A stretch of 64,000 bases of DNA, taken from assembly GCF_000282495.1 (NCBI RefSeq), contig NZ_AKJE01000032.1, positions 1 through 64,000 of the forward strand, in the 5' to 3' direction. Of the stretch, positions 34,765 through 43,850 are shown piece by piece. Source of the DNA: Pseudomonas sp. GM79. GTDB lineage: Bacteria; Pseudomonadota; Gammaproteobacteria; Pseudomonadales; Pseudomonadaceae. A program made the translations under genes and the position numbers. Every line of letters starts with the position of its first letter. Within the stretch, counting starts at the first letter, position 1. Under the pieces are notes generated by a model that did no database searches, was not told the origin of the DNA, and was given only the letters and a program-made list of their open reading frames with translations.

Positions 34765-36258
34765 TCACCGGCCCGTCGACCATTCGCCAGCCACAGTCGT
34801 TTCACCGCCAGGCTCCAAGACTTCAGCTTGCCCACCCACCTCGACGCTTTCCAGGCCGAGAGCCCTGCCCTCATCCCGAACCACCGGCCCCATGCGGTAA
34901 AGCCTACTGATCAGACTCACGGGCAACCCGCTGACATCGACCATCCATTGCAGAACCTGCTCGGGAGCCGGGCCGCCCTGCATTGCCCGGTGCAAGTCCG
35001 GCAACGCCACGAGCATGCCGGGATGGCACTGACGGAGAAAATGCTCAAGCGCCGCGCCGTTATCGACAAACGGGGCAAACAGTAGACACACCAGTTGAGC
35101 CTCGCTCAAACCGAGGCTCTTTTGTGCTTCAGCCGATGCCAATGCGCGCTGGTCGGTCATCGTCATCGGGTTGCCGAAGGTTTCCATGGCTTGTTCGCAA
35201 AAGCGCTCTGGAACGTGTTTGCGACGCATCATCACCAGCGCCCGCTGCAGGTACTCGCCAATGCCTTCCTCGTAGCGGCGACCCTGTACAAAGCACGCTT
35301 GCAAGCCACGAAGATGCGCGGATATCGACAAGCTGACGTAGCCGTTATCACTGAGCTGAGCCGACAACTCGTCAGGTTGAAACCCGAGGAAATCGGTGAG
35401 CAGTGGCCAGCGCTCTTCCAGGTTGCTGACCAGCATGTCGTGAATATCGATGAAGGTCGTGCGGCGACACGCTTCAAAACGTTCGGCGGGACGCCACGCC
35501 GCCTGGGCAGACTCAGGATAAAACTCGCGGTAGCAATCGCTGCCCAATTCATCGAGTCGCGCGAACAGACACTCGTAGCCCGTTTCGTGACAGTCCGGCG
35601 CCTTGAGCCCGGCCTTGGCCGCCGCACGATTCAACCCCTCGAGAAACTGCTTCTGCCGACGGGGCGTATCGCTACTGATCAATGCGTCGACACCCTGGTC
35701 CCAACGGGCGATTTGTCCGTAAAACTCGCCGGTCGCCAGATACCCGTCATCCCACAGATCAAGCGGCCCGTCCCAGACACGGCGGTGCCCGACCATCAGC
35801 AGATTGAGCCGATTCGACTCACGACCGGCTTCGGAGATCGGCGCCAGATGATTGAACGGCAGGACTTCGCGATTATCGACCATCAACACTTCGACCCGGG
35901 GATCGTCGTAGAGAAACAATGCACTGCAGCTGCGATGGATGTTTTCCAAGGCTGTCGAGGCCGCACCGTTCAAGCGCAAGGTCGCCACTCGCAGCTGAAA
36001 CGTCGCCGGTGCCCGGCCGGCAATACTCAGCTGCGCGGCACGCAGTAGCGCCAGGGTGTAGCAGCTGTCGCGGGACCCGGACTGGATCGACAGCACCTTG
36101 TAATCGCCGATACGCTCCAAACCTCCTGCGGACATCACCAGGCGCTGAATCAGCAATTGCAATGCCGTGCGCTCGGCGCGAGAGAAAAAACCCAGCAAGC
36201 GCTGCAGCATTTGCTGATAAACATAGTTCATTGCCTGATCATGGGTAGCGGTCATCAT
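34765..36258 (-). CDS. Unrecognised protein, 497 aa
   Basis: I do not recognise this protein. It has no signal peptide and no clear membrane segment. The N-terminal part carries a helical stretch (YQQMLQRLLGFFSRAERTAL) and then a beta-rich portion (IGDYKVLSIQSGSRDS). The middle has SALFLYDDPRVEVLMVDNR and an acidic-aromatic stretch (WDGPLDLWDDGYLATGEFYG). The C-terminal half looks all-helical (LALPD-type segments such as LERWPLLT are absent, but HPGMLVALPDLHRAM is present). Start codons at 36258 and 36255 share an AGGT site. Codon use is normal for the genome. It sits between a candidate small gene upstream and a MocR-type gene downstream, all on the minus strand. Confidence 0.75.
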   Translation of the reverse strand: MMTATHDQAMNYVYQQMLQRLLGFFSRAERTALQLLIQRLVMSAGGLERIGDYKVLSIQSGSRDSCYTLALLRAAQLSIAGRAPATFQLRVATLRLNGAASTALENIHRSCSALFLYDDPRVEVLMVDNREVLPFNHLAPISEAGRESNRLNLLMVGHRRVWDGPLDLWDDGYLATGEFYGQIARWDQGVDALISSDTPRRQKQFLEGLNRAAAKAGLKAPDCHETGYECLFARLDELGSDCYREFYPESAQAAWRPAERFEACRRTTFIDIHDMLVSNLEERWPLLTDFLGFQPDELSAQLSDNGYVSLSISAHLRGLQACFVQGRRYEEGIGEYLQRALVMMRRKHVPERFCEQAMETFGNPMTMTDQRALASAEAQKSLGLSEAQLVCLLFAPFVDNGAALEHFLRQCHPGMLVALPDLHRAMQGGPAPEQVLQWMVDVSGLPVSLISRLYRMGPVVRDEGRALGLESVEVGGQAEVLEPGGETTVAGEWSTGR

Positions 36259-36382
36259 TATTTACCTGTGACTCAAAAGTGCGATGCCACGCAAATAACG
36301 AGGTGTATTGCGCAACAGGTTGTTTGTCATGAATGGAGTGCCGGTGCTGTTATTCAAATGCTAGCACTTAAGCATTGTGTAA

Positions 36383-36631
36383 TTATTTGAAATGTTTGAA
36401 CGCTACGGGTAACCCAGGGAGATCAATATCGGCGCAATGCCCCGCAGAGCGGGCGCCTTGGGCTCCGGCGGGTTTTCCTAGGAAATTTCCGACAGCGTCC
36501 CACAGACACTTAGCACAAGAAATAAAGAAAGAAGTTGCCCATAAATGTAAGACAACTGAGCGACGCCGCATTATTTGTTGAGCATATATTGCCGGCGCGC
36601 ATTGAGGAGTTTCAGCCTGATACTCAGCCAT
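36383..36631 (-). CDS. Candidate small protein, 82 aa
   Basis: An open frame with an excellent Shine-Dalgarno (AAGGA, seven bases before the ATG). The product starts MAEYQAETPQCAPAIYAQQ and has a hydrophobic-cysteine segment (LHLWATSFFISCAKCLW) and then a glycine/alanine-rich tail (GNFLGKPAGAQGARSAGHC). The DNA is more AT-rich than the neighbours and uses codons such as ATA and TTA that are rare in this genome. No family was recognised. The strong start and the location ahead of the unknown 497-residue gene make it worth listing, but it may be only a leader or chance frame. Confidence 0.35.
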   Translation of the reverse strand: MAEYQAETPQCAPAIYAQQIMRRRSVVLHLWATSFFISCAKCLWDAVGNFLGKPAGAQGARSAGHCADIDLPGLPVAFKHFK

Positions 36632-36782
36632 GACTCTTTCCTTGAGATGAAAGTAATCATTCAATTATCAGGGCTTACATAATGATTAGAAGATACAGAT
36701 TGAGAGCAAAAACCAGTTCAGTTGCTGAACCGGCCCACCGACAGATCGATGACACGTCTCATTTTGGAGCGACTGCCAGCAG

Positions 36783-36807
36783 AAGAGTCCGTGTTCGACG
36801 GACTCTT
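36783..36807. terminator. Hairpin downstream of the dehydrogenase gene
   Basis: A perfect nine-base stem (AAGAGTCCG and CGGACTCTT) with a seven-base loop, extended by a CTGCC/GGCAG pair outside. It begins 15 bases after the stop of the gene at 36822. No strong T-run follows on the minus strand, so terminator function is probable but not certain. Confidence 0.5.
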
Positions 36808-36821
36808 GGCAGAGGAAGGGC

Positions 36822-37844
36822 TCAGGCAGGTTCGACCTGAAGGGCGACCCGTTCGCGACAAGGGCATTCACCCATATAGCGGTGCGCTTCGACAAACTCG
36901 GAAAACGGGAAGACCCGGGTTTTGAGCGGCAGCAGCACGCGGTCGGCGGTCAGTTGGTTGATGTCACGCAGGGCACGCTGCAATGCGACCTGGTCCTGAA
37001 TGATGCCCAGTTCCGGTTTGCCGGTGAAGTTACCGATGCAGTGCACGAAAAACTGAATGTTCTTCTGGAACGCCGCGCAGGCCGGGAACGGCGTCTGGTT
37101 ACCTCCTTGCAGGCCATAGAGCACCAGGCTGCCACGAGGGGCGAGCACATCGCCGAGCAGCGACATCTGCGGCCCGCCAAGGCCATCGAACACCACATCG
37201 ACGCCGCGGTTATCAGTGATCTTGTTGATCTGCATCAGCAGATCCTGTTCTTCGGTGACGATGACTTTCTCGGCGCCCAGGGACAGCAGGTACTCACGCT
37301 CATCCGCGGTTTTGGTCGCAGCAATCACCCGCACACCAAGGGCTTTGCCCAGTTGCACGAACGACGGTCCGGCGCAGTGGCTGGCGTCGGTCACCAGGGC
37401 AAATTGCCCGGGTTTGACTCGCGCCAGATCAACGTAGGCAAAGTAGGCGACCAGCAGCGGCGTGTAGTGCACGCTAGCCTCGATCGGGCTAAGCACGTCC
37501 GGGTAGCGGGTCAGCGCCGTGCGTGGCAGAACGATCTGTTCGCCATAGACCGGATAGTCGTTAGGGCTTTCGGCCGGGAAACTAGCCACCTTGTCACCGA
37601 TAGCCAGGTCATCGACGCCCTCGCCGAGCGCCGTGACCACACCGGCCATTTCACTGCCAAGGCCTGACGGCAGACGTGCATGGGATGAGGCCAGGTTCTG
37701 GCGCCAGAGAATGTCATACCAGCTGATGCCTATCGCTTCGACGCGCACCTGCACTTCGCCCGGCGCAGGCAGAGCGGCCGCATGCTCTTCGCATTTGAGC
37801 ACCTCGGCTGGACCAAACTTGTGAAAACGGATCGTGCGGGACAT
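36822..37844 (-). CDS. Zinc-independent quinone oxidoreductase-like MDR dehydrogenase, 340 aa
   Basis: A medium-chain dehydrogenase/reductase using NADPH. The N-terminal GroES-like domain starts IRFHKFGPAEVLK, and GSEMAGVV and GDKVASF follow. The nucleotide-binding domain contains LVTDASHCAGPSFVQLGKAL, in which the usual GxGxxG is altered, and GVDVVFDGLGGPQ. Catalytic zinc ligands are absent, as in quinone oxidoreductases. The ATG at 37844 follows a GAGG site. It is divergent from a LysR gene (269-base gap), the common arrangement for an inducible oxidoreductase. The substrate is unknown. Confidence 0.85.
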   Translation of the reverse strand: MSRTIRFHKFGPAEVLKCEEHAAALPAPGEVQVRVEAIGISWYDILWRQNLASSHARLPSGLGSEMAGVVTALGEGVDDLAIGDKVASFPAESPNDYPVYGEQIVLPRTALTRYPDVLSPIEASVHYTPLLVAYFAYVDLARVKPGQFALVTDASHCAGPSFVQLGKALGVRVIAATKTADEREYLLSLGAEKVIVTEEQDLLMQINKITDNRGVDVVFDGLGGPQMSLLGDVLAPRGSLVLYGLQGGNQTPFPACAAFQKNIQFFVHCIGNFTGKPELGIIQDQVALQRALRDINQLTADRVLLPLKTRVFPFSEFVEAHRYMGECPCRERVALQVEPA

Positions 37845-38113
37845 CGCAAACCTCGTCAAAGTAACCTCTAATGCCCTGAACTCTATCTGGGCTTTCTACC
37901 CAAGACCATCAGTGGCTATTAATAGTCGACATGCCTGTCATTGATTCCGCAGCGACGGCGACATCATCCAATGCCGTGAAAAACCGAAGCAGCCTTTCAG
38001 AAAAAACTGAATTACCCTATGCAGAGTACCAGTCTTTCCCCGTAAGATTCATGCCGGCCATTGTTCTCATATGGCCGCTCACGTCAAGTTTGCTGAATCT
38101 GCCAGGACTCCAG

Positions 38114-39028
38114 ATGAATCGTAATGACCTGCGTCGTGTCGACCTGAACCTGTTGATCGTTTTCGAAACACTGATGCACGAACGCAGCGTGACCCGCGCT
38201 GCGGAAAAATTGTTCCTCGGCCAGCCGGCCATCAGTGCGGCGCTCTCGCGCCTGCGCGGGCTGTTCGATGACCCGTTGTTCGTGCGTACCGGCCGCAGCA
38301 TGGAGCCTTCCGCCCGAGCAGTGGAAATCTTCGCCCTGCTCTCGCCGGCCCTGGATTCGATTTCCACCGCGGTCAGTCGTGCGGCGGAATTCGACCCGGC
38401 GACCAGCACCGCGGTGTTCCGCATCGGCTTGTCGGATGATGTTGAATTCGCGCTGCTGCCAATGCTGCTCAAACGGCTGCGCGCAGAATCGCCGGGAATC
38501 GTGCTGGTAGTGCGTCGGGCCAACTACATCCTGATGCCGAGCCTGCTGGCCTCGGGCGAGATCTCCATCGGCGTCAGCTACACCGCCGACCTGCCGGCCA
38601 ACGCCAAGCGCAAAGTGCTGCGCCGCAGCATGCCGAAACTGTTGCGGGCCGACACGGTGCCGGGGCCGTTGAGCCTGGATGACTTCTGCGCCCGCCCCCA
38701 TGCCTTGGTTTCGTTCGCGGGCGACCTGAGCGGCTTTATCGATGAAGAGCTGGAGAAGCTGGGGCGCAAACGGCATGTGGTGCTGGCGGTGCCGCAGTTC
38801 AATGGTCTCAGTACACTGATCAGTGGCACTGATATTGTTGCGACCGTGCCTGATTACACAGCTGAAGCGTTGACGGCGGCTGGTGGTGTGCGGGCCGAAG
38901 ATCCGCCGTTGCCGGTGCGTAGTTTTGAATTGCATATGGCTTGGCGTGGGTCGCAGGATAATGATCCGGGTGAGCGGTGGTTACGGTCGCGGATTCAGAT
39001 GTTCTTCGGCGACCCTGAAAGCCTTTGA
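38114..39028 (+). CDS. LysR-family transcriptional regulator (NodD/PA-type), 304 aa
   Basis: The DNA-binding domain is of the variant found in NodD/LeuO-like LysR proteins, beginning NRNDLRRVDLNLLIVFETLM with a helix-turn-helix SVTRAAEKLFLGQPAISAAL. The effector domain follows (FRIGLSDDVEFALLPMLLKR). The ATG at 38114 has an AGGA site six bases upstream; the reading from 37931 adds 61 residues of non-conserved sequence. It is divergent from the quinone-oxidoreductase-like gene and probably controls it. No coinducer can be inferred. Confidence 0.88.
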   Translation: MNRNDLRRVDLNLLIVFETLMHERSVTRAAEKLFLGQPAISAALSRLRGLFDDPLFVRTGRSMEPSARAVEIFALLSPALDSISTAVSRAAEFDPATSTAVFRIGLSDDVEFALLPMLLKRLRAESPGIVLVVRRANYILMPSLLASGEISIGVSYTADLPANAKRKVLRRSMPKLLRADTVPGPLSLDDFCARPHALVSFAGDLSGFIDEELEKLGRKRHVVLAVPQFNGLSTLISGTDIVATVPDYTAEALTAAGGVRAEDPPLPVRSFELHMAWRGSQDNDPGERWLRSRIQMFFGDPESL

Positions 39029-39142
39029 AAGGGGCTGGCACATCTCTCGTCAAGGGCGCATTAGCTGGATTTATTACCATCCAAACGCCCGCTGCTGCCG
39101 ATTGAGACCAGCTCTAGTCCACCGCCATTTTGGGGGGGAGTT

Positions 39143-39181
39143 ATTGGGGGCAAACTCTGTCCACTAAAAAGTATGCCCCCA
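39143..39181. repeat. Isolated inverted repeat with nine-base arms
   Basis: TTGGGGGCA and its perfect complement TGCCCCCAA flank 21 bases in the gap between the LysR gene and the AraC gene. No T-run follows. It could be a terminator-like hairpin or the remains of a mobile element end. Confidence 0.4.
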
Positions 39182-39294
39182 ACCATGATGTCCCACCTTG
39201 AGACATTACAAGACGAAAGTTTCGGTGATGCTCGAGTCGGCCGCTTGGCGATCTCACGGTCAGCGAAAGATCGCCATTCGCAGCTGTAACTTAT

Positions 39295-40206
39295 TTACTG
39301 CAAGCGCATTCGTTTTATGTCCCTCTGCGGCGGCTCTCCGAACAGACGGCTATATTCGCGACTGAACTGCGACGAGCTCTCATACCCCACCAACCCTCCC
39401 GCACTGCTTGCGTCGACATTCTGACTTAGCATCAACTGTCGAGCCGCTTGCAGCCGCAATTGTTTCTGATACTGCAGCGGACTCATGCCCGTTACGGTGC
39501 GAAAATGTTGGCGAAAGGTAGACGGACTCATGTGTGCATTCGCCGCCAAGTCGTCCATGCGTAGCGCATGGCGAAAGTTAAGTTTCAGCCAGGCAAGCGT
39601 CTTGGCTATGTGTTGGCTCGGTGAGCCCGCGGCAACGACATGTAGCAACTGCGAACCGTGAGCACCGCTTAACAGGCGAGCAATGATCTCCTCCTTGATC
39701 AGCGGCGCAAGGGTTTCAAGTAGTTCGGGTTCGCTGAGCAGTCCGACCAAACGCCCCAGTGCATCAAGCACCGCGGCGTCCAGCGCCTGTACGGTGATTG
39801 GCCGGAACCCTTCATCCTTCATGCGCTGTGACAACCGCATGCGCTCGGCGAGCTGTATCACCGTGGCGCTGTCGAACGTAAGCATCATGCCCAGAAACGG
39901 TTGTGCGACGCTCGCTTGGGTCACATGTGAAATGACCGGTAGGTCAACGCTGGTAACCATGGACTGACCGGGCGCGTAACTAAGCACTTCCTCCCCCACC
40001 ATGACCTGCTTGCAGCCTTGCAGGGTCACCCCAATCCCCAGTCCGTAAATACAGTGCACAGGCGCAGTGGAACACTTGCGTCGATGCAGGCTCAGGCCGG
40101 GAACGGCGGTGATCAAGTCGCAATCACTGCGCACAATCTGGCTGACGACGCCGGCGAGACGACTTGTGTTGGTGGCAATTTGGTGACTTTTGGTAGCAGG
40201 CTGCAC
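39295..40206 (-). CDS. AraC-family regulator with AraC_N-type sensor domain, 303 aa
   Basis: The N-terminal domain (about residues 25-180, including YGLGIGVTLQGCKQVMVGEE and LGMMLTFDSATVIQLAERM) resembles the AraC_N family. A C-terminal double helix-turn-helix follows (MDDLAANAHMSPSTFRQHFR and ASSAGGLVGYESSSQFSREY). I chose the GTG at 40206, preceded by AAGGAG at six bases; the GTG at 40245 lies inside the xdhC end and has no site. It is 26 bases behind xdhC on the same strand, so it is probably co-transcribed with the ABM-fold and XdhC genes, and may regulate the oxidoreductase region to its right. Confidence 0.87.
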   Translation of the reverse strand: MQPATKSHQIATNTSRLAGVVSQIVRSDCDLITAVPGLSLHRRKCSTAPVHCIYGLGIGVTLQGCKQVMVGEEVLSYAPGQSMVTSVDLPVISHVTQASVAQPFLGMMLTFDSATVIQLAERMRLSQRMKDEGFRPITVQALDAAVLDALGRLVGLLSEPELLETLAPLIKEEIIARLLSGAHGSQLLHVVAAGSPSQHIAKTLAWLKLNFRHALRMDDLAANAHMSPSTFRQHFRTVTGMSPLQYQKQLRLQAARQLMLSQNVDASSAGGLVGYESSSQFSREYSRLFGEPPQRDIKRMRLQ

Positions 40207-40231
40207 AGCGCTCTCCTTGAAAACATGAAGT

Positions 40232-41200
40232 CTATAGCTGGTCACGAATGATGCCGTTGCTCACACGAACAATATCGGCCATGACCGCCAGGGCAATCTC
40301 CGCCGGGGTCTTGCTCCCCAGTCTTAAACCAATAGGTGCATGAATCCGCTCAAGTGCCTGATCTTTCGGCATACCGATGCGTTTGATCCGCTCCAGGCGC
40401 CTTGCGCTGGTGCGCTGGGAACCCATGGCGCCGATGTAGAATGCAGGGGTTCTGAGCGCTTCAAGCAAGGTTAGATCGTCCAGGCGGGGATCATGGGTCA
40501 AAGCCACGATGGCCGTCGCCGCGTGGCAGCCAACTTGGGAAATGTATCTGGCCGGCAACATCTCGACCAACGTCACCCCTGCCATGCTGAACCCCGAGGT
40601 CAGTTCTGTGCGCGGATCACAGACGATCACCTCATAACCCAGTGCAATCGCGAAACCGGCACAAAACTCTGCCACCGGAGACAGCCCAGCCACCAGTAAC
40701 CGATGAGCGGCCCCCACGCGAATACGCACCTGATCGGCCTCCACGCAGACGGCTGCGCTCACCGCCGTCTCGATTTTAATGCATCGAGTTTCGGACCCCA
40801 ATGAAACCTGGCGTTCCACCCGATCCTGGCCCTGCAGCGCACTCAGTAACACGGCGAAGTGCTCCCTCGTCTGGGAATTCGGCTCAAACCGCTCTACCAG
40901 CACATCGAGCACACCGCCACAGGGCAACTCCAGCGAGGGTGCAAGTCCACCCTCGCCATAGCGCACAATCTGGTTGTGGCCGGCGAATTCGCCACTGCCC
41001 AGTCGCTCCAGGAAATCCTCCTCTACGCATCCTCCCGACAGCGAGCCGCAGAAGCGTCCCGTCTGCAAGGCTACCAGCATCGATCCAGGCCCCCGTGGCG
41101 CGGAGCCGAATGTCGCAAGAACCGTGCACAGCCACACGCAATGGCTCTGATCAAGCCAACTCAGGGCTTGCTGAATGACCTGAAGATCAAGGTTTTTCAT
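40232..41200 (-). CDS. XdhC-family molybdenum enzyme maturation protein, 322 aa
   Basis: XdhC proteins bind the molybdenum cofactor, promote its sulfuration and insert it into xanthine dehydrogenase-family enzymes. The N-terminal XdhC/CoxI domain shows VLATFGSAPRGPGSMLVAL and GSLSGGCVEEDF. The C-terminal Rossmann domain shows LLVAGLSPVAEFCAGFAIAL, ALTHDPRLDDLTLLEAL and YIGAMGSQRTSARR. The gene overlaps the upstream ABM-fold gene by 14 bases. The only molybdenum hydroxylase in the window is encoded at 48243-50969, about 7 kb away on the other strand, and it is the likely client by inference. Confidence 0.9.
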   Translation of the reverse strand: MKNLDLQVIQQALSWLDQSHCVWLCTVLATFGSAPRGPGSMLVALQTGRFCGSLSGGCVEEDFLERLGSGEFAGHNQIVRYGEGGLAPSLELPCGGVLDVLVERFEPNSQTREHFAVLLSALQGQDRVERQVSLGSETRCIKIETAVSAAVCVEADQVRIRVGAAHRLLVAGLSPVAEFCAGFAIALGYEVIVCDPRTELTSGFSMAGVTLVEMLPARYISQVGCHAATAIVALTHDPRLDDLTLLEALRTPAFYIGAMGSQRTSARRLERIKRIGMPKDQALERIHAPIGLRLGSKTPAEIALAVMADIVRVSNGIIRDQL

Positions 41201-41561
41201 AGGCGTCTACGTGAGCCATTAGGCCGTGGGTTGAAACACGCACTTCAGCCACTGCGTGATACGTACTGAACAACAGAGCGCTGGCATGATGCTGGCGAGC
41301 CAGATGAAACAAATCCGGCTCTACCGTTTGCGCCAATTCGAGTGCGTGCTCGCCGTCGGCTCTGGAGGACCACAGAAACTTCATGAGCACCCTTTCGCCC
41401 TCATCACTGACATGTACTTGCGCACTGATGAAGCCAGGATAGAAGCAAGTAAATTGCTTCGCGCGAGTGATCAATGCCGTCACCAACCCCTGCACATGGA
41501 GCGGATCGACGGTGAATTCAACGAACTGGCTAAACCCGGAATCGCGGACTGATTCATTCAT
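41187..41561 (-). CDS. Antibiotic biosynthesis monooxygenase (ABM)-fold protein, 124 aa
   Basis: A small ferredoxin-like dimeric protein. The pattern FVEFTVDPLHVQGLVTALIT, then FYPGFISAQVHVSDEGERVL and FLWSSRADGEHAL, is that of the ABM family. Members act as small monooxygenases, haem-degrading enzymes or proteins of unknown role. The ATG at 41561 has a GGAG site; a GTG two codons upstream is less likely. It overlaps xdhC by 14 bases and may form an operon with xdhC and the AraC gene. Confidence 0.75.
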   Translation of the reverse strand: MNESVRDSGFSQFVEFTVDPLHVQGLVTALITRAKQFTCFYPGFISAQVHVSDEGERVLMKFLWSSRADGEHALELAQTVEPDLFHLARQHHASALLFSTYHAVAEVRVSTHGLMAHVDAYEKP

Positions 41562-41663
41562 GAGCACTCTCCAAAAAACAGGTTCAGGTCTTGGGCCTTG
41601 CTCAGCAGCCCGATCATGGCGAAACAGGCATTCATGGGGTAGCGCCTGCCAGCAGGGGCGAAC

Positions 41664-42758
41664 TCAACTCGCCCAGTTCTGCAGCCAGTACGCATAAGGG
41701 GTTGGCAGCACCGCCGAAGGGTTCTGAATGTTCAGGGCTCGTGCCGCCTGAAACGGCCAATGCGGATTCGCCAGTAAACTACGAGCGAAACACACCAGGT
41801 CGAGCTGCCCATTACGCACGAAATCATCCGCTCGCCGGGCATCGGTGATCATCCAGCCGGTGCCCACCGGCAGGCCAGTTTCCGCGCGAACCTTCTCGGC
41901 ATAAGGCACCATGAAGTTCGGTGCCCAAGGCACGGGTTCACCTGCGGTAGAGAGCGCCAAGGAGACGTCGACAAAATCGACCCCTGCCCCTTTAAGCCAA
42001 TCCAGCACCTGAATAGACTCGGACAAAGACTGCTCAGCCTCCTGACCAAACTCCACCACGCCCAGACGTACGGCCAAGGGTAAATGGGCCGGCCAGACTC
42101 GCTTGACCGCGCCCACAGTCTCAATCAGGAACCGTGCCCGGTTCTCCAGGTCTCCCCCGTAGCGGTCGGTGCGAAAGTTAGCGCGCCTAGACAAAAAGCT
42201 CTGACCGAGAAAGCCGTGCGCGAAATGCAGTTCCAGCCATTCAAACCCTGCCTCTAACGCCCGGACTGCAGCTCTGGCGAAATCGTGTTGTGTGCGCTGA
42301 ATGTCTTGGCGTGTCATCTCCCCGGGGATATGAGGGGTACCGGGTATAAAGGGCAATGCGCTAGGTGCGATCGGCTGCCAGGCATGAGGATCGGATTCCG
42401 GCAGAGGTGCCCCGCCTTGCCAAGGCGCTATGCAACCGGCTTTACGTCCAGCATGCCCAAGCTGAATACCTGCCACTGCTCCAGCCGCCTTGATGGAATG
42501 TGCCACAGATGCAAAACCAGATATTTGTGAGTCACTCCATAGCCCGGCATCACCCAAGGTTATCCGCCCCCTCGGTGAGACGGCCGTGGCCTCTACCATC
42601 ACCAGACCAACGCCACCCTTGGCCAGGGTTTCATAGTGGGTCTGGTGCCATTCATTCAGCAAGCCGTCACGTGCCTGGTACTGACACATCGGCGAAGCAA
42701 CGATACGGTTGCGCAGAGTGACGTCTTTCAGGGTATAGGGCGTGAAAAGAGAGGTCAT
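41664..42758 (-). CDS. NADH:flavin oxidoreductase of the YqjM class (Old Yellow Enzyme family), 364 aa
   Basis: An FMN-dependent enone reductase. The class-II (YqjM-like) features are visible: NRIVASPMCQYQARDGLLNE with the FMN-contacting cysteine, GIQLGHAGRKAG, WLELHFAHGFLGQSFLS with the substrate histidine pair, and RTDRYGGDLENRARF. The end carries LVCFARSLLANPHWPFQAAR. The ATG follows an AGGA site. The 103 bases to the ABM-fold gene and the same strand allow co-transcription. It differs from the class-I homologue at 19342, so the two are not recent duplicates. Confidence 0.9.
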   Translation of the reverse strand: MTSLFTPYTLKDVTLRNRIVASPMCQYQARDGLLNEWHQTHYETLAKGGVGLVMVEATAVSPRGRITLGDAGLWSDSQISGFASVAHSIKAAGAVAGIQLGHAGRKAGCIAPWQGGAPLPESDPHAWQPIAPSALPFIPGTPHIPGEMTRQDIQRTQHDFARAAVRALEAGFEWLELHFAHGFLGQSFLSRRANFRTDRYGGDLENRARFLIETVGAVKRVWPAHLPLAVRLGVVEFGQEAEQSLSESIQVLDWLKGAGVDFVDVSLALSTAGEPVPWAPNFMVPYAEKVRAETGLPVGTGWMITDARRADDFVRNGQLDLVCFARSLLANPHWPFQAARALNIQNPSAVLPTPYAYWLQNWAS

Positions 42759-42939
42759 CGTGCGGTCCTGCTTCGTTGATCAGAATGGCCACAGTATGAT
42801 GCGGCTCCGGCATCAGCCGATTGCCTGATTGACGCTGTTGTTTGCACGATTCAACGGAGTTTTGTAGCGTCGACTTGCCATGAACCATATATTACAAAGT
42901 ACTTCAGTTCGTCTTAATGCCTAATACAATGAAGCCGCT

Positions 42940-43686
42940 CTACAGTCGATGAAAGATGTAGTCGACGTGCGGCCGATCATCCAGAGCAACACCCGCCGCT
43001 TGCAGTTGCCGGTATAACTTAGGGTCATCGATTCGTATCTTCCAGTCGTGGCTTGTCGGTGTCCTCATCCCGACGTCGTAATGATGAATGGCCTCAAGTA
43101 GAGACGTTCGATCAGGTAAATACACAGCCAGGGCATTGCCTTTCCAGGCGGCAACGCTCAGCCCCATGGCTTCACACACGACAATCTTGGCCTGTGCGTC
43201 GTCCCTGTCGGCCTGACGGGAGCGTTCGACTTGATCGGCCAGTACCGGGTCGACGATCCGGTCGGAGAACAAGACCTCGCCCTGCTCCCAGACTTGCGGC
43301 GGGCAAATTTTGTTTTCCGGACGCAGGGCAATGAACGGATTGATTTCCATGGGGTAGATTCGGCAAACCAGCGGTCGTTCTTCATAGATACCGCAACGAT
43401 CGTCGTCACCGAGATTCGGACACTGCTGGAGCGCATTGCCGGCCAGCACCGCTACCACCCGGATCCGCGCATCACCGCTGGTGACTTCCACGGCCCGTTG
43501 CGCACTGTGAGCATACTGCTGAGGCTCTGAAGGCCAGGTCGATTCATCGAATGCCTCCAGTATCACCACCACCTCATGGCCCCTCTGTAGCCACTGTCTC
43601 GTCTCGTTCAACGTCAGTGGGATCAGTCGCCCTTTGCAGCAAATCCCGCAGCCATTACAGGCAAACCGGATAGCGTTGTTTTCCAT
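42940..43686 (-). CDS. YkgJ-family cysteine cluster protein, 248 aa
   Basis: A protein with a zinc- or iron-chelating cysteine cluster: Cys10, Cys13, Cys16 and Cys17 in ACNGCGICCKG, then Cys89, Cys98 (RCGIY) and Cys108 (PLVCRIYP). Family members are annotated as putative Fe-S oxidoreductases, but their function is not settled. The C-terminal half has no recognisable motif. The ATG at 43686 was chosen over a GTG three codons upstream; neither has a strong Shine-Dalgarno. Transcribed alone on the minus strand, with a 181-base gap to the flavin enzyme gene. Confidence 0.8.
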   Translation of the reverse strand: MENNAIRFACNGCGICCKGRLIPLTLNETRQWLQRGHEVVVILEAFDESTWPSEPQQYAHSAQRAVEVTSGDARIRVVAVLAGNALQQCPNLGDDDRCGIYEERPLVCRIYPMEINPFIALRPENKICPPQVWEQGEVLFSDRIVDPVLADQVERSRQADRDDAQAKIVVCEAMGLSVAAWKGNALAVYLPDRTSLLEAIHHYDVGMRTPTSHDWKIRIDDPKLYRQLQAAGVALDDRPHVDYIFHRL

Positions 43687-43724
43687 ATCGAGCACTCACA
43701 GCAGTTTTCGAATGCCCATGGAGT

Positions 43725-43754
43725 GCCTGGCACGCAGCTAGCGGCGTGCCAGGC
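43725..43754. repeat. Perfect 11-base stem-loop
   Basis: GCCTGGCACGC and its complement GCGTGCCAGGC flank eight bases, upstream of the YkgJ-family gene. It lies in the same gap as the hairpin at 43851-43876, with which it shares the TGCCAGGC core. Confidence 0.6.
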
Positions 43755-43850
43755 CCCGATGGCTCACGCGGAGTATGTGAAGCGCCGTGTAGATCGGGTT
43801 GCCCGATCCGGGTACTTGCTTGCCTGATACAAGGAGATTGTTGAGCGACC

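Larger units (their letters stand above)
36259..36821. other. AT-rich intergenic region around the candidate small gene
   Basis: About 560 bases between the 497-residue gene and the dehydrogenase gene. It contains the candidate small gene, likely promoters for it and for the 497-residue gene, and the hairpin at 36783-36807. Base composition falls well below that of the flanking genes, suggesting either a regulatory region or acquired DNA. Confidence 0.5.

Noticed and set aside
39029..39294. Gap considered for a degraded transposase gene
   Set aside because: No translated frame resembles a transposase, and only the short inverted repeat at 39143-39181 stands out.
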